This document shows positions 1-4,933 of a stretch of DNA of 14,120 nt, piece by piece. Origin of the DNA: JBBTQE01 sp038065775 (GTDB taxonomy: Bacteria > Patescibacteriota > Patescibacteriia > Magasanikbacterales > GWA2-37-8); the NCBI GenBank assembly GCA_038065775.1, contig JBBTQE010000033.1:1-14120 (forward strand). The letters are read 5' to 3'. Numbering within the stretch: the first letter of the stretch is position 1; every line of letters begins with the position of its first letter. The position numbers and the translations under genes were made by a program. A model generated the notes under the pieces. That model saw only the letters and a list, made by a program, of their open reading frames with translations. It ran no database searches and was not told the DNA's origin.

Positions 1-104
1 TCTTTGATTTTTTTTAAGCAGGCCTGTGTAATTTCAACCGAAGAAAATTTGCCTTTTTGCAAACCCTCTTGCGCCTGTTTAATTGTGAGTTCGTTTAGAT
101 TCAT
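1..104 (-). CDS. gatA: GatA, Asp-tRNA(Asn)/Glu-tRNA(Gln) amidotransferase subunit A (N-terminal fragment, cut by the window edge)
   Basis: Only the first 34 codons are present. They read MNLNELTIKQAQEGLQKGKF and continue with an SSVEITQACLKKIK-type segment, which resembles the N-terminal helix that precedes the amidase core of GatA. GatA is the glutaminase subunit of GatCAB, which converts mischarged Glu-tRNA(Gln) or Asp-tRNA(Asn) to the correct aminoacyl-tRNA. The amidase catalytic Ser-Ser-Lys residues lie outside the window. The ATG at 104 is 4 nt downstream of the gatC stop codon, so the two genes are almost certainly co-transcribed and translated together. The identification leans strongly on the adjacent gatC, because the fragment itself is short. 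Confidence 0.85.
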   Translation of the reverse strand, partial: MNLNELTIKQAQEGLQKGKFSSVEITQACLKKIK

Positions 105-108
105 AATG

Positions 109-414
109 CTATAATTCCTCTTCCGCGTTTTCAAAAACTCCCGGCACAACGAGTTCGTTCTCGCGCACAGCCGGCATCTGCTCGATAATTTCTTTTTTAA
201 ATTCGCAATCCCTCGGCGCGTCTTCTCTGACGACATCCTCCAAACCTGTTACCTGCGAGGTTTGCTTTACGCCTTTTGTGTCAACTTCGTTCAAAATTTT
301 CATATAATCCAAAACCGCCGAAATTGTTTCGGCGTGGCGCCGTTCTTCTTCCGAAGTTAATTTAATTCTCGCAAGTTGGGCGATCTTTTTTACATCTTCA
401 ATGCTAATGGACAT
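109..414 (-). CDS. gatC: GatC, Asp-tRNA(Asn)/Glu-tRNA(Gln) amidotransferase subunit C
   Basis: This 101-aa protein has the normal length for GatC. It opens with the family signature MSISIEDVKKIAQLARIKLT, followed by an E-rich helix and the conserved LNEVDTKGV segment near residues 41-49. The C-terminal half has the usual R-E-D-x-P pattern (VREDAPRDC) and the VPGVFE tail. GatC wraps around GatA and holds it to GatB in the cytoplasmic GatCAB complex. It is the first gene of a gatC-gatA unit and has its own promoter at 424-452. The start codon lies only 9 nt after the -10 box, so the mRNA should have almost no 5' leader. There is no Shine-Dalgarno sequence. No alternative start is better supported. 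Confidence 0.95.
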   Translation of the reverse strand: MSISIEDVKKIAQLARIKLTSEEERRHAETISAVLDYMKILNEVDTKGVKQTSQVTGLEDVVREDAPRDCEFKKEIIEQMPAVRENELVVPGVFENAEEEL

Positions 415-423
415 AGTGCAAGT

Positions 424-452
424 ATTCTAATAAAAAATGACGCGCTTGGCAA
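424..452 (-). promoter_or_regulatory. gatC promoter, predicted near-leaderless
   Basis: On the minus strand, TTGCCA (447-452) and TAGAAT (424-429) are separated by exactly 17 nt. The ATG of gatC follows the -10 box after 9 nt, so transcription should begin about 3 nt before the start codon. The -35 box starts 2 nt beyond the stop codon of the upstream 418-aa gene. The same boxes, spacing and final bases occur before the 418-aa gene at 1721-1749. Confidence 0.75.
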
Positions 453-454
453 CC

Positions 455-1711
455 CTATGCATTATATATCTTCTTCCCCAGCTCGATATGTACTGCATGT
501 TTAGATATTGGATTATCTTCTAATCCAAAAATACGCGCTATTCCAATAAGGCCAAGACCCGCCACCTTGAATTCAAGTTTTTCATTTGTCTTCATCATAT
601 TCCAACTATCCAAGGATGGTTTAACTTTTAGAATTTCAGCTTTCACTTTATCCTTATTAATAATTTCTAAACATTCATGACCTTCGCCATATATTTTTTT
701 TCCAAGTTCTAAATGAATTTCTTGGTTTCCTGCTGGATGGCCTATTACATCAAATTTTCTAACAATGGCACTAAGGCCTAATCCTGCAATTTTAAAAGCT
801 AATTTTTCTCTTGTCTTCATCTCTACCCAGGATTCTGGCGTTGGCTTGACTTTCAAAATTTCAGTCCTCAATCCTTCTAACTCTTTAACATTAATTTTCT
901 CCAAAGCGTTTACATCTACATCCTTTAATAGATTTCCAAGCACTTCACCTTTCCATTGTCCGGGATCGCGATAAACAACCTTAATAACTCGGGCGCCAAA
1001 CTTCTCTTGCAGCTCTTCTTTGCCCATGGAGAGGAGCATTTTTCTATCAAGAATTCCATAAATTACAAAGGTGACTTCTCCCACTTGATCGCAAACTAAA
1101 ACTTCCCTGCCAAGTTTGGGAATTTCAACTATAACATACGACAATTTTCTCATCATCCGATCACTCACCTGGCCTTTGGCGAGAATAATATCGTCTGTGA
1201 AAATGCCATTTGCAACAAGTTCAGTTACTAGCTCTTGAATTCTATCTTGGAACTTAATCTCTTTGAGCTCTCCTTCTCCGTTACCTTTCGGAATGGGTTT
1301 GCTATCCGGCGGAAGAATGATTCCACCCAAGTCCACGGTGCAAATAGCGGACTCTTCTTCTTTCTTTTCCTTTAGCGTTTTGCTGACCACTTCATTCAAA
1401 CTATTAGCACCAATGTCTAAAACATCATCAATTTTTAATTTGCTTTGTGGATATTGCCATGATTTAATAATCTGTTCTTCTATTTCAGCTGGCAGTTTCA
1501 TGCCTTTTTCAGTGTCAAAAATTTCAGCCAACCATTTTTCTAGGCCATCCAAATTTTCTATGAAGGCCTTATATTCCGATTCCGTTCCATGATAATCTTG
1601 GGCTAGCTTCAGGGCCTCGTCTAGTCTTTTTTTATACTTCAATTTATTCTCTTCTGAATTAAGAATTTCTGAATAAACCCGTGTCTCGTTGTGACTGCCT
1701 TCGCCTCGCAT
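455..1711 (-). CDS. Hypothetical protein with a conserved central domain and two tandem C-terminal repeats
   Basis: I do not recognise a characterised family for this 418-aa soluble protein. Residues 1-120 are helical and charged. Residues 150-265 form a mixed alpha/beta domain with the segments LGREVLVCDQVGEVTFV and FGARVIKVVYRDPGQW; I recall similar stretches only in uncharacterised Parcubacteria proteins. Residues 284-342 and 359-417 are two copies of one domain of about 59 aa: ILKVKP, then SW..MKT.EKL.FK.AGLGL..I.R.F, ending H.ELGKKIY. The repeated conserved core suggests a small helical, perhaps nucleic-acid-binding, module, but this is inference. There is no signal peptide or membrane segment. 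The ATG at 1711 sits 9 nt after a -10 box, which supports this start. The gene is monocistronic between its own promoter and the gatC promoter. Confidence 0.85.
   Translation of the reverse strand: MRGEGSHNETRVYSEILNSEENKLKYKKRLDEALKLAQDYHGTESEYKAFIENLDGLEKWLAEIFDTEKGMKLPAEIEEQIIKSWQYPQSKLKIDDVLDIGANSLNEVVSKTLKEKKEEESAICTVDLGGIILPPDSKPIPKGNGEGELKEIKFQDRIQELVTELVANGIFTDDIILAKGQVSDRMMRKLSYVIVEIPKLGREVLVCDQVGEVTFVIYGILDRKMLLSMGKEELQEKFGARVIKVVYRDPGQWKGEVLGNLLKDVDVNALEKINVKELEGLRTEILKVKPTPESWVEMKTREKLAFKIAGLGLSAIVRKFDVIGHPAGNQEIHLELGKKIYGEGHECLEIINKDKVKAEILKVKPSLDSWNMMKTNEKLEFKVAGLGLIGIARIFGLEDNPISKHAVHIELGKKIYNA
461..862 (-). repeat. Tandem protein-level repeat inside the 418-aa gene
   Basis: Two copies of a domain of about 59 aa are encoded at 686-862 (residues 284-342) and 461-637 (residues 359-417), a period of 75 aa or 225 nt. 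Both copies share EILKVKP, SW, MKT, EKL, FK, AGLGL and ELGKKIY. The loop before ELGKKIY is the variable part. Confidence 0.85.
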
Positions 1712-1720
1712 AGTGCCAAT

Positions 1721-1749
1721 ATTCTACTAAAAAAACGCCGAGTTGGCAA
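1721..1749 (-). promoter_or_regulatory. Promoter of the 418-aa gene, predicted near-leaderless
   Basis: TTGCCA (1744-1749) and TAGAAT (1721-1726) on the minus strand have a 17-nt spacer and end in a T-run before the -10 box. The start codon is 9 nt after the -10 box. From -35 to ATG it matches the gatC promoter at 31 of 41 positions by hand alignment. Confidence 0.75.
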
Positions 1750-1760
1750 ATGCTGGGAAC

Positions 1761-1790
1761 AAAAACAGCCTTTGGAGAAAAGCTGTTTTT
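1761..1790. terminator. Rho-independent terminator, downstream of the 173-aa gene
   Basis: AAAAACAGC (1761-1769) pairs with GCTGTTTTT (1782-1790) across a 12-nt loop. The A/T tracts on both sides make it usable on either strand. It lies 17 nt beyond the stop codon of the minus-strand 173-aa gene and just upstream of the next promoter. Confidence 0.65.
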
Positions 1791-1806
1791 AGGATGTGTT
1801 GGAATT

Positions 1807-2328
1807 TTACGGCTGGACTTTTATGGAAGCTGCTCCCCCGCCGTCGCAAGTTATATAGTGAACGCCCACGGTAGAAGGGGCGGTGGCGATCGCGTAATTA
1901 TATGGCGCGATTTTAAAACTTTGACCACCGACAATCGCAATCTTTCTTGACACATTATCACGATTATCAAGCATGAATTTTTTACCCTTCTTCAATGTTT
2001 GCGAGCCGGGCAATCCGTGACATGAAACAAACTGGAAATAATATCCTGATGATTTGTATATCTTTAAAGCATCCAAATATTTTTGAGTAGCCGATAATGG
2101 ACTGGCTACAGGCTTTACGCTACCGGTCTTTGGCGGCAAAGTTAATTTATCAGTGGACGAGCTGGTCGTTGTCGCGCTGTCGGTTGTTGTAAGTGTCGTC
2201 GTAGAAGTCTCCCCCACGGGAACGCTTTCTTGATTGGTCGGAATTACGGGATTTTTATCTTTAAAAATGAGCCAAAAAATAAATATAACCAATACGGCCA
2301 GTCCTAGAAATATATATAATTTTTTCAT
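1807..2328 (-). CDS. Membrane-anchored extracytoplasmic protein with a cupredoxin-like C-terminal domain
   Basis: The 173-aa product begins MKK followed by one hydrophobic helix (residues 4-22). This is either an uncleaved signal anchor or a signal peptide without a clear cleavage site. Residues 30-75 are a low-complexity linker rich in Thr, Ser and Pro. The C-terminal domain (about residues 78-173) has a beta-sandwich pattern like small cupredoxins: KKGKKFMLDNRDNVSRKI, then an APYNYAI strand, then GVHYITCDGGGAASIKV at the end. Cys103 (SCHG) and Cys161 (TCDG) could form a disulfide. The copper-ligand pattern of plastocyanins (His near NND, then C..H...M) is not intact, so a structural or sensing role is more likely than electron transfer. 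The fold call is inference from pattern. The gene is monocistronic and ends at the hairpin at 1761-1790. Confidence 0.8.
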   Translation of the reverse strand: MKKLYIFLGLAVLVIFIFWLIFKDKNPVIPTNQESVPVGETSTTTLTTTDSATTTSSSTDKLTLPPKTGSVKPVASPLSATQKYLDALKIYKSSGYYFQFVSCHGLPGSQTLKKGKKFMLDNRDNVSRKIAIVGGQSFKIAPYNYAIATAPSTVGVHYITCDGGGAASIKVQP

Positions 2329-2334
2329 AAAAAT

Positions 2335-2387
2335 ATTATAATAAAACTTTACTTATTAATTCTAGCATTTTTCTACCAATCAAGCAA
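2335..2387 (-). promoter_or_regulatory. Candidate promoter region of the 173-aa gene
   Basis: Two options are visible on the minus strand. A perfect TATAAT (2335-2340) lies 6 nt before the ATG but has no recognisable -35 box. Alternatively TTGCTT (2382-2387) and TAGAAT (2359-2364) are 17 nt apart and would give a leader of about 23 nt. The first would be fully leaderless. No Shine-Dalgarno sequence is present in either case. Confidence 0.4.
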
Positions 2388-2404
2388 GGGATACCGACAA
2401 AAAA

Positions 2405-2433
2405 GTGCCAAAAAATAAAAAGCATGCTATTAT
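2405..2433 (+). promoter_or_regulatory. greA promoter, predicted leaderless
   Basis: GTGCCA (2405-2410) and TATTAT (2428-2433) are separated by 17 nt, and a TG at 2425-2426 gives an extended -10. An ATG starts 7 nt after the -10 box at 2441, so the transcript should start at or next to the start codon. The -35 box closely resembles the TTGCCA used by gatC and the 418-aa gene. Confidence 0.6.
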
Positions 2434-2440
2434 GTCTAAC

Positions 2441-2941
2441 ATGCGTGTTCCAAAAAGAAAGCCGGGGAAATTCAGTCAACTTAAACCGGATCCTCTCATG
2501 ACAAAGGATAAATTTAACGAGCTTGAGCAAAAACTTAAAAAGCTAAAAAATGTCAGCCATCCGCAGGCGGTGGAAGAAGTAAAAAGGCTCGCGGAACTTG
2601 GAGACTTTTCAGAAAATGTAGAGTATCAGCTGGCCAAAGGGCGTTTGAGAGGAATTAATAACGCAATTTTAAAAATAGAATACCAACTAAATAACGCGGT
2701 AATTATTGAACCTCAAAAACAAACTAATACTGTCCAAATTGGCCACACTGTAACTATTGAGAGCGACAAAAAACAAAGTACGTACCTTCTTCTCGGTTCT
2801 TCTGAAACCAATCCTCAAAAAGGAATCATTTCGCACAACTCACCGATTGGCGCCGCGCTTATAGGGCACAGCGTCGGCGACACAATTCAAGCAAAACTGG
2901 CAAATAAATTAGTAGAATACAAAATAACAAAAATAAAATAG
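2441..2941 (+). CDS. greA: GreA, transcript cleavage/elongation factor
   Basis: The 166-aa product is a GreA/GreB-family factor. GreA enters the RNA polymerase secondary channel and stimulates cleavage of backtracked RNA. Residues 20-90 form the N-terminal antiparallel coiled coil, with the tip motif GDFSENVEY around residues 54-62. Asp55 and Glu58 there match the acidic catalytic pair. The C-terminal half is the FKBP-like globular domain with the conserved SPIGAALIGHSVGD segment. The frame is open upstream to a GTG at 2405, but that codon overlaps the -35 box. The ATG at 2441 lies 7 nt after the -10 box and gives MRVPKRKPGKFSQLKPDP, an N-terminal extension I recall from Parcubacteria GreA proteins. 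The conventional core begins at MTKDKF, 19 residues further in. The gene is monocistronic. Confidence 0.93.
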   Translation: MRVPKRKPGKFSQLKPDPLMTKDKFNELEQKLKKLKNVSHPQAVEEVKRLAELGDFSENVEYQLAKGRLRGINNAILKIEYQLNNAVIIEPQKQTNTVQIGHTVTIESDKKQSTYLLLGSSETNPQKGIISHNSPIGAALIGHSVGDTIQAKLANKLVEYKITKIK

Positions 2942-2945
2942 CTTA

Positions 2946-2974
2946 TTGACATTCCATGGGAATTGTAGTATAAT
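2946..2974 (+). promoter_or_regulatory. Consensus sigma-70 promoter of the cold-shock gene
   Basis: TTGACA (2946-2951) and TATAAT (2969-2974), both perfect, are separated by 17 nt. The -35 box begins 5 nt after the greA stop codon. Transcription should start near 2981. This is the best-matching promoter in the window and predicts strong expression. Confidence 0.9.
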
Positions 2975-2980
2975 GAAAAT

Positions 2981-3059
2981 CAACAAAAATATCCTTGGAA
3001 AACTAGTCGGCTTTCTTCAGTGATATACAGTTGTATTTTATTTATTAACCAATCTCAAT
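2981..3059 (+). promoter_or_regulatory. Long 5' leader of the cold-shock mRNA
   Basis: About 79 nt separate the predicted start site from the ATG, whereas several neighbours have almost no leader. The leader contains a small ATACA/TGTAT inverted repeat and no Shine-Dalgarno sequence. Long structured leaders control cspA-type mRNAs in other bacteria, so a temperature-responsive leader is plausible but not demonstrated. Confidence 0.4.
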
Positions 3060-3260
3060 ATGAAAGGTGTTGTAAAAAGCATAATTTCTGAAAAACACTT
3101 TGGTTTCATTACCCCGGAAGATGGCTCAAAAGATGTCTTTTTCCATGAAACCGGTTTGCAAGGAATTCAGTTCTCTGAATTGAAATCCGGCGACGCAGTA
3201 AGCTTTGACGTTGAGCAGTCCGAAAAAGGACCTCGCGCAATCAATGTTGCTCGCGCGTAA
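3060..3260 (+). CDS. Cold-shock domain protein (CspA family)
   Basis: At 66 aa this has the standard length of a single cold-shock domain (OB fold). RNP1 is K-H-F-G-F-I (residues 12-17) and RNP2 is D-V-F-F-H (residues 25-29). The C-terminal strand KGPRAINVARA is typical. Such proteins bind single-stranded RNA/DNA and act as RNA chaperones. One oddity: the usual KWFN segment near residue 7 reads KSIIS, so the aromatic that normally stacks on nucleobases is missing there. Expression is driven by a perfect-consensus promoter with a long leader. The gene ends at a strong bidirectional terminator shared with the convergent zinc-ribbon gene. Confidence 0.95.
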   Translation: MKGVVKSIISEKHFGFITPEDGSKDVFFHETGLQGIQFSELKSGDAVSFDVEQSEKGPRAINVARA

Positions 3261-3269
3261 ATACGCCTA

Positions 3270-3311
3270 AAAAATTAAAACCCCGGCCTTTCAGCCGGGG
3301 TTTTAATTTTT
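3270..3311. terminator. Bidirectional rho-independent terminator between convergent genes
   Basis: An 18-bp perfect inverted repeat (arms 3270-3287 and 3294-3311) has the GC core CCCCGGC/GCCGGGG, a 6-nt loop and A-rich/T-rich outer arms. It serves the cold-shock gene on the plus strand and the zinc-ribbon gene on the minus strand, whose stop codon is 3 nt away. Confidence 0.95.
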
Positions 3312-3314
3312 CTA

Positions 3315-3797
3315 TTATTTCTTTTTTGATGAATCTTTTTTTGAAGCAATTTTGGCTTTACCTTTGACTTTCGCCTTCACTATTTTTTCGCCATCCGACT
3401 TTTCACTTTTTTCTACCGAGGTTTTCGGAGTCAGCATTGCTACAAGCTTATCAATTTTGCCGTTTAACGCTTTAAGCTGATCAGTAATCGCTCCGGAGTT
3501 ATTACTACCGCCAGTTTTCTCAAAAAAACGAGGTTTTTCGTGTCTATCTACGCCAAAATTATTCGGCCTTCCTTCACCGCTTTTTTTCACCGTAAAACAA
3601 CTGTTGCAATATACAGGCCTATCCCCTGTTGGCTTAAAAGGAACCTCGCAACTAGCGCCGCAGTCGCTACAAGTTGCTTTGTTCATGGTCGGCCTGCCGC
3701 CATCTCTTCCGCCAAATCTGTTTCCACCGCCGCCAAATGATTTACCGCCGCCAAAATTTCCTCCTGATTTTCTGCCGCCTTGGTTAAAATTTCCCAT
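3315..3797 (-). CDS. Glycine-rich CxxC-x17-CxxC zinc-ribbon protein
   Basis: The 160-aa product has three parts. Residues 1-36 are a Gly/Arg/Asn/Phe-rich tail (repeated GGG, GGR and GGN) like RNA-binding RGG-type regions. Residues 43-67 hold CSDC and CNSC separated by exactly 17 residues, with the conserved CEVPFKPTGDRPVY between them. This matches the CxxC-x17-CxxC domain known from CPR bacteria and some archaea, which probably binds one zinc ion. Residues 100-123 look like a short amphipathic helix, and the tail from 125 is very Lys-rich. A nucleic-acid-binding role is likely, but the target is unknown. No good promoter lies directly upstream. The gene starts 41 nt after tRNA-Asn on the same strand, so it is probably expressed from the tRNA promoter. 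It ends at the shared terminator. Confidence 0.88.
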   Translation of the reverse strand: MGNFNQGGRKSGGNFGGGKSFGGGGNRFGGRDGGRPTMNKATCSDCGASCEVPFKPTGDRPVYCNSCFTVKKSGEGRPNNFGVDRHEKPRFFEKTGGSNNSGAITDQLKALNGKIDKLVAMLTPKTSVEKSEKSDGEKIVKAKVKGKAKIASKKDSSKKK

Positions 3798-3838
3798 ACT
3801 CTATTTTTATTTGAATTATTTAAAATTTGTTTCGTCAG

Positions 3839-3910
3839 CTCCCAGGGTGGGGATCGGACCCACGACAAATGCGTTAACAGCGCACTGCTCTACCGCTGAG
3901 CTACCTGGGA
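3839..3910 (-). tRNA. tRNA-Asn (anticodon GTT)
   Basis: A full cloverleaf can be drawn on the minus strand: acceptor TCCCAGG/CCTGGGA, D stem GCTC/GAGC, anticodon stem GTGCG/CGCAT with loop CTGTTAA, and T stem GTGGG/CCCAC. The anticodon is GTT and the discriminator base is G, as is usual for tRNA-Asn. No CCA is encoded, so the CCA-adding enzyme is required. Confidence 0.96.
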
Positions 3911-3928
3911 ATAAATTTACTGATAAAT

Positions 3929-3957
3929 ATTATAATTCACACAGCGCTGACTGTCAA
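3929..3957 (-). promoter_or_regulatory. Consensus promoter of tRNA-Asn (and probably the zinc-ribbon gene)
   Basis: TTGACA (3952-3957) and TATAAT (3929-3934) are both perfect, with a 17-nt spacer on the minus strand. The start site would be near 3922, about 12 nt before the mature tRNA. The -35 box lies just beyond the T-tract of the preceding terminator. Confidence 0.9.
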
Positions 3958-3959
3958 TC

Positions 3960-4000
3960 AAAAAACCGAACCCCGCGCCGTCCGAATCGGATCAGCGCGG
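3960..4000 (-). terminator. Terminator of the small gene ending at 4022
   Basis: A nested hairpin has CCGCGC (3973-3978) paired with GCGCGG (3995-4000) and TCCG/CGGA inside. On the minus strand it is followed after 7 nt by six T (3960-3965). The gap to the T-tract makes it a little atypical. Confidence 0.55.
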
Positions 4001-4021
4001 AGATGTGGGGCGTGAATGAGC

Positions 4022-4345
4022 CTACCTCTCCCTGGCCCAGAAGATGACCGTGGTCTTGGGATCCTTCTTCTGATTCTCCAGCGCCTTATTCAGCTGCTCG
4101 TTTCTCTGCCAGTAGCAAGTGTCAATCTTGAGAGAGCCCCTCAAGATCCTCATCCCCTTGTCGGTGATTCCCCAGGACGGATCTCCGGTAAATGATCGCG
4201 GTCTTTGCCCAATCAGACCTTTCTGATGAAGGCTGATCATCACACTAAGCGCGTCCGGCGGTATTTGACCGACGGAGATGAGAAACAGTATTTCAACTGC
4301 TGAACCCCAAATATGGATCGGCTCCTCGGGCATGGATTCCCCCAT
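4022..4345 (-). CDS. Small hypothetical protein with a winged-helix-like pattern, possibly the 3' part of a frameshifted gene
   Basis: I do not recognise a named family. The product (up to 107 aa) contains DALSVMISLHQKGLIG followed by SWGITDKGMRIL. This resembles helix-turn-helix plus wing patterns (L...KGLI....W.IT.KG..IL) of small winged-helix proteins; this is pattern-based inference. The C-terminus is charged (LENQKKDPKTT). Codon choice, rich in G/C at third positions, looks like real coding sequence and unlike the AT-rich neighbours. Two in-frame ATGs occur, at 4345 and at 4333; the second has a GGGGGA run just before it. However, the promoter at 4450-4478 predicts transcription from about 4443, leaving a leader of roughly 100 nt. 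An overlapping frame from 4410 also looks coding. The true protein may therefore begin at 4410 and cross a frameshift. Confidence 0.6.
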   Translation of the reverse strand: MGESMPEEPIHIWGSAVEILFLISVGQIPPDALSVMISLHQKGLIGQRPRSFTGDPSWGITDKGMRILRGSLKIDTCYWQRNEQLNKALENQKKDPKTTVIFWARER

Positions 4346-4410
4346 TTATCTTCAAGAACGTATCCAAAGCCGCACTTACGGCCTGAACAGCGTTCGTGTT
4401 TACGCCCCAT
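4240..4410 (-). CDS. Short Cys-containing ORF, possibly the displaced 5' part of the 4022-4345 gene
   Basis: An ATG at 4410, about 33 nt after the predicted transcription start, opens a 56-codon frame. It begins MGRKHERCSGRKCGFGYVLE and then DKWGNPCPRS. The C-x4-C...C pattern resembles half of a zinc-binding knuckle, and the codons look like coding sequence up to about 4330. After that the frame becomes a poor match and the overlapping frame (4022-4345) takes over. The two frames meet at a run of five G (around 4341). A single added or missing G there would fuse them into one protein of about 131 aa. Alternatives are a real leader ORF or chance. Confidence 0.35.
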   Translation of the reverse strand: MGRKHERCSGRKCGFGYVLEDKWGNPCPRSRSIFGVQQLKYCFSSPSVKYRRTRLV

Positions 4411-4449
4411 TGGCAATCTTCCCGCTTCCGGAAAGATCACAGCGATATA

Positions 4450-4478
4450 AATTTATACTACTTATGATTTCGTGTCAA
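4450..4478 (-). promoter_or_regulatory. Promoter of the small gene(s) at 4022-4410
   Basis: TTGACA (4473-4478) and TAAATT (4450-4455) have a 17-nt spacer on the minus strand. An overlapping TATAAA at 15 nt is an alternative -10. The start site should be near 4443. Confidence 0.75.
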
Positions 4479-4488
4479 AAATTATCGC

Positions 4489-4517
4489 CCGCTTCATGTG
4501 GATAATTTGCGAAGCGG
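4489..4517 (-). other. Inverted repeat between terminator and promoter
   Basis: CCGCTTC (4489-4495) pairs with GAAGCGG (4511-4517) around a 15-nt loop. On the minus strand it is followed by GATAATTTTTG just before the -35 box. It could be a second, weaker terminator or a binding site. Confidence 0.4.
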
Positions 4518-4522
4518 CAAAG

Positions 4523-4563
4523 AAAAAAAAGCGCTCGTCGACCGGTAGCCGGATCGCGAGCGC
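4523..4563 (-). terminator. Rho-independent terminator of the 112-aa gene
   Basis: GCGCTCG (4531-4537) pairs with CGAGCGC (4557-4563), with a nested CCGG/CCGG stem. On the minus strand it is followed immediately by eight T (4523-4530). It lies 3 nt beyond the TGA stop codon of the 112-aa gene. Confidence 0.92.
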
Positions 4564-4566
4564 GCC

Positions 4567-4905
4567 TCATACCTCCTCCCTCCTGAAAACCAGTGTTGGC
4601 GGCGGTAATGCACGAGGAGCATTGATGTCTCTATCAAAGCCCTCAGCCCTGAACAAGACCCATACCCGCCTCTCATCATCGTCCATCTCAACATCCAGGA
4701 TTCTCACGATCTTCAGTGTGAGAAAACCGCCGTAGATGAACGACCTGGACCGCGCCAACAACGCGCGCCAGTACGAGACATCCCGCATGAGTTCGGGAAC
4801 CTCGCCGCTGGTGGCCAGCTGGACAAGACACAAAAGACACTTGTCTCTGCTGTTCCACCGAAACCCCCTGACCTGCACTTCCGCTATGTTCCCATTGATG
4901 GTCAC
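4567..4905 (-). CDS. Small hypothetical protein, 112 aa, with its own promoter, Shine-Dalgarno site and terminator
   Basis: I recognise no family. The frame is open further upstream to 5004. The GTG at 4905 is the best start because it is preceded by AAAGGAGG at 6-nt spacing and lies about 22 nt after the start site predicted from the promoter at 4934-4962. The product begins M(V)TINGNIAEVQVRGF and has alternating strand-like segments (VQVRGFRW, CLLCLVQLA, FLTLKIVRIL, RRVWVLFRA). Two cysteines occur as CLLC. The middle is an Arg-rich helix (SYWRALLARSRSF). There is no signal peptide or clear membrane span. GC content is high: 37 of 60 bases at 4561-4620, against 19 of 60 at 6541-6600 in the neighbouring gene. 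The strong Shine-Dalgarno also sets it apart. It behaves as an independent, possibly transferred, cassette. Confidence 0.72.
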   Translation of the reverse strand: MTINGNIAEVQVRGFRWNSRDKCLLCLVQLATSGEVPELMRDVSYWRALLARSRSFIYGGFLTLKIVRILDVEMDDDERRVWVLFRAEGFDRDINAPRALPPPTLVFRREEV

Positions 4906-4933
4906 ATCCGCCCTCCTTTCACGGGGACCGGAT

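Noticed and set aside
592..610. Insertion at tRNA genes by attachment-site duplication
   Set aside because: I saw no partial copies of the four tRNA 3' ends elsewhere in the window.
765..1592. Open frames on the plus strand opposite the 418-aa gene
   Set aside because: They are rich in Ser, Pro and Phe, as expected for antisense shadows, and the minus strand has a clear gene with promoter and repeats.
3604..4047. 147-codon plus-strand frame across tRNA-Asn
   Set aside because: It runs antisense through a Gly-rich gene and a tRNA, giving Pro-rich sequence without a promoter or ribosome site.
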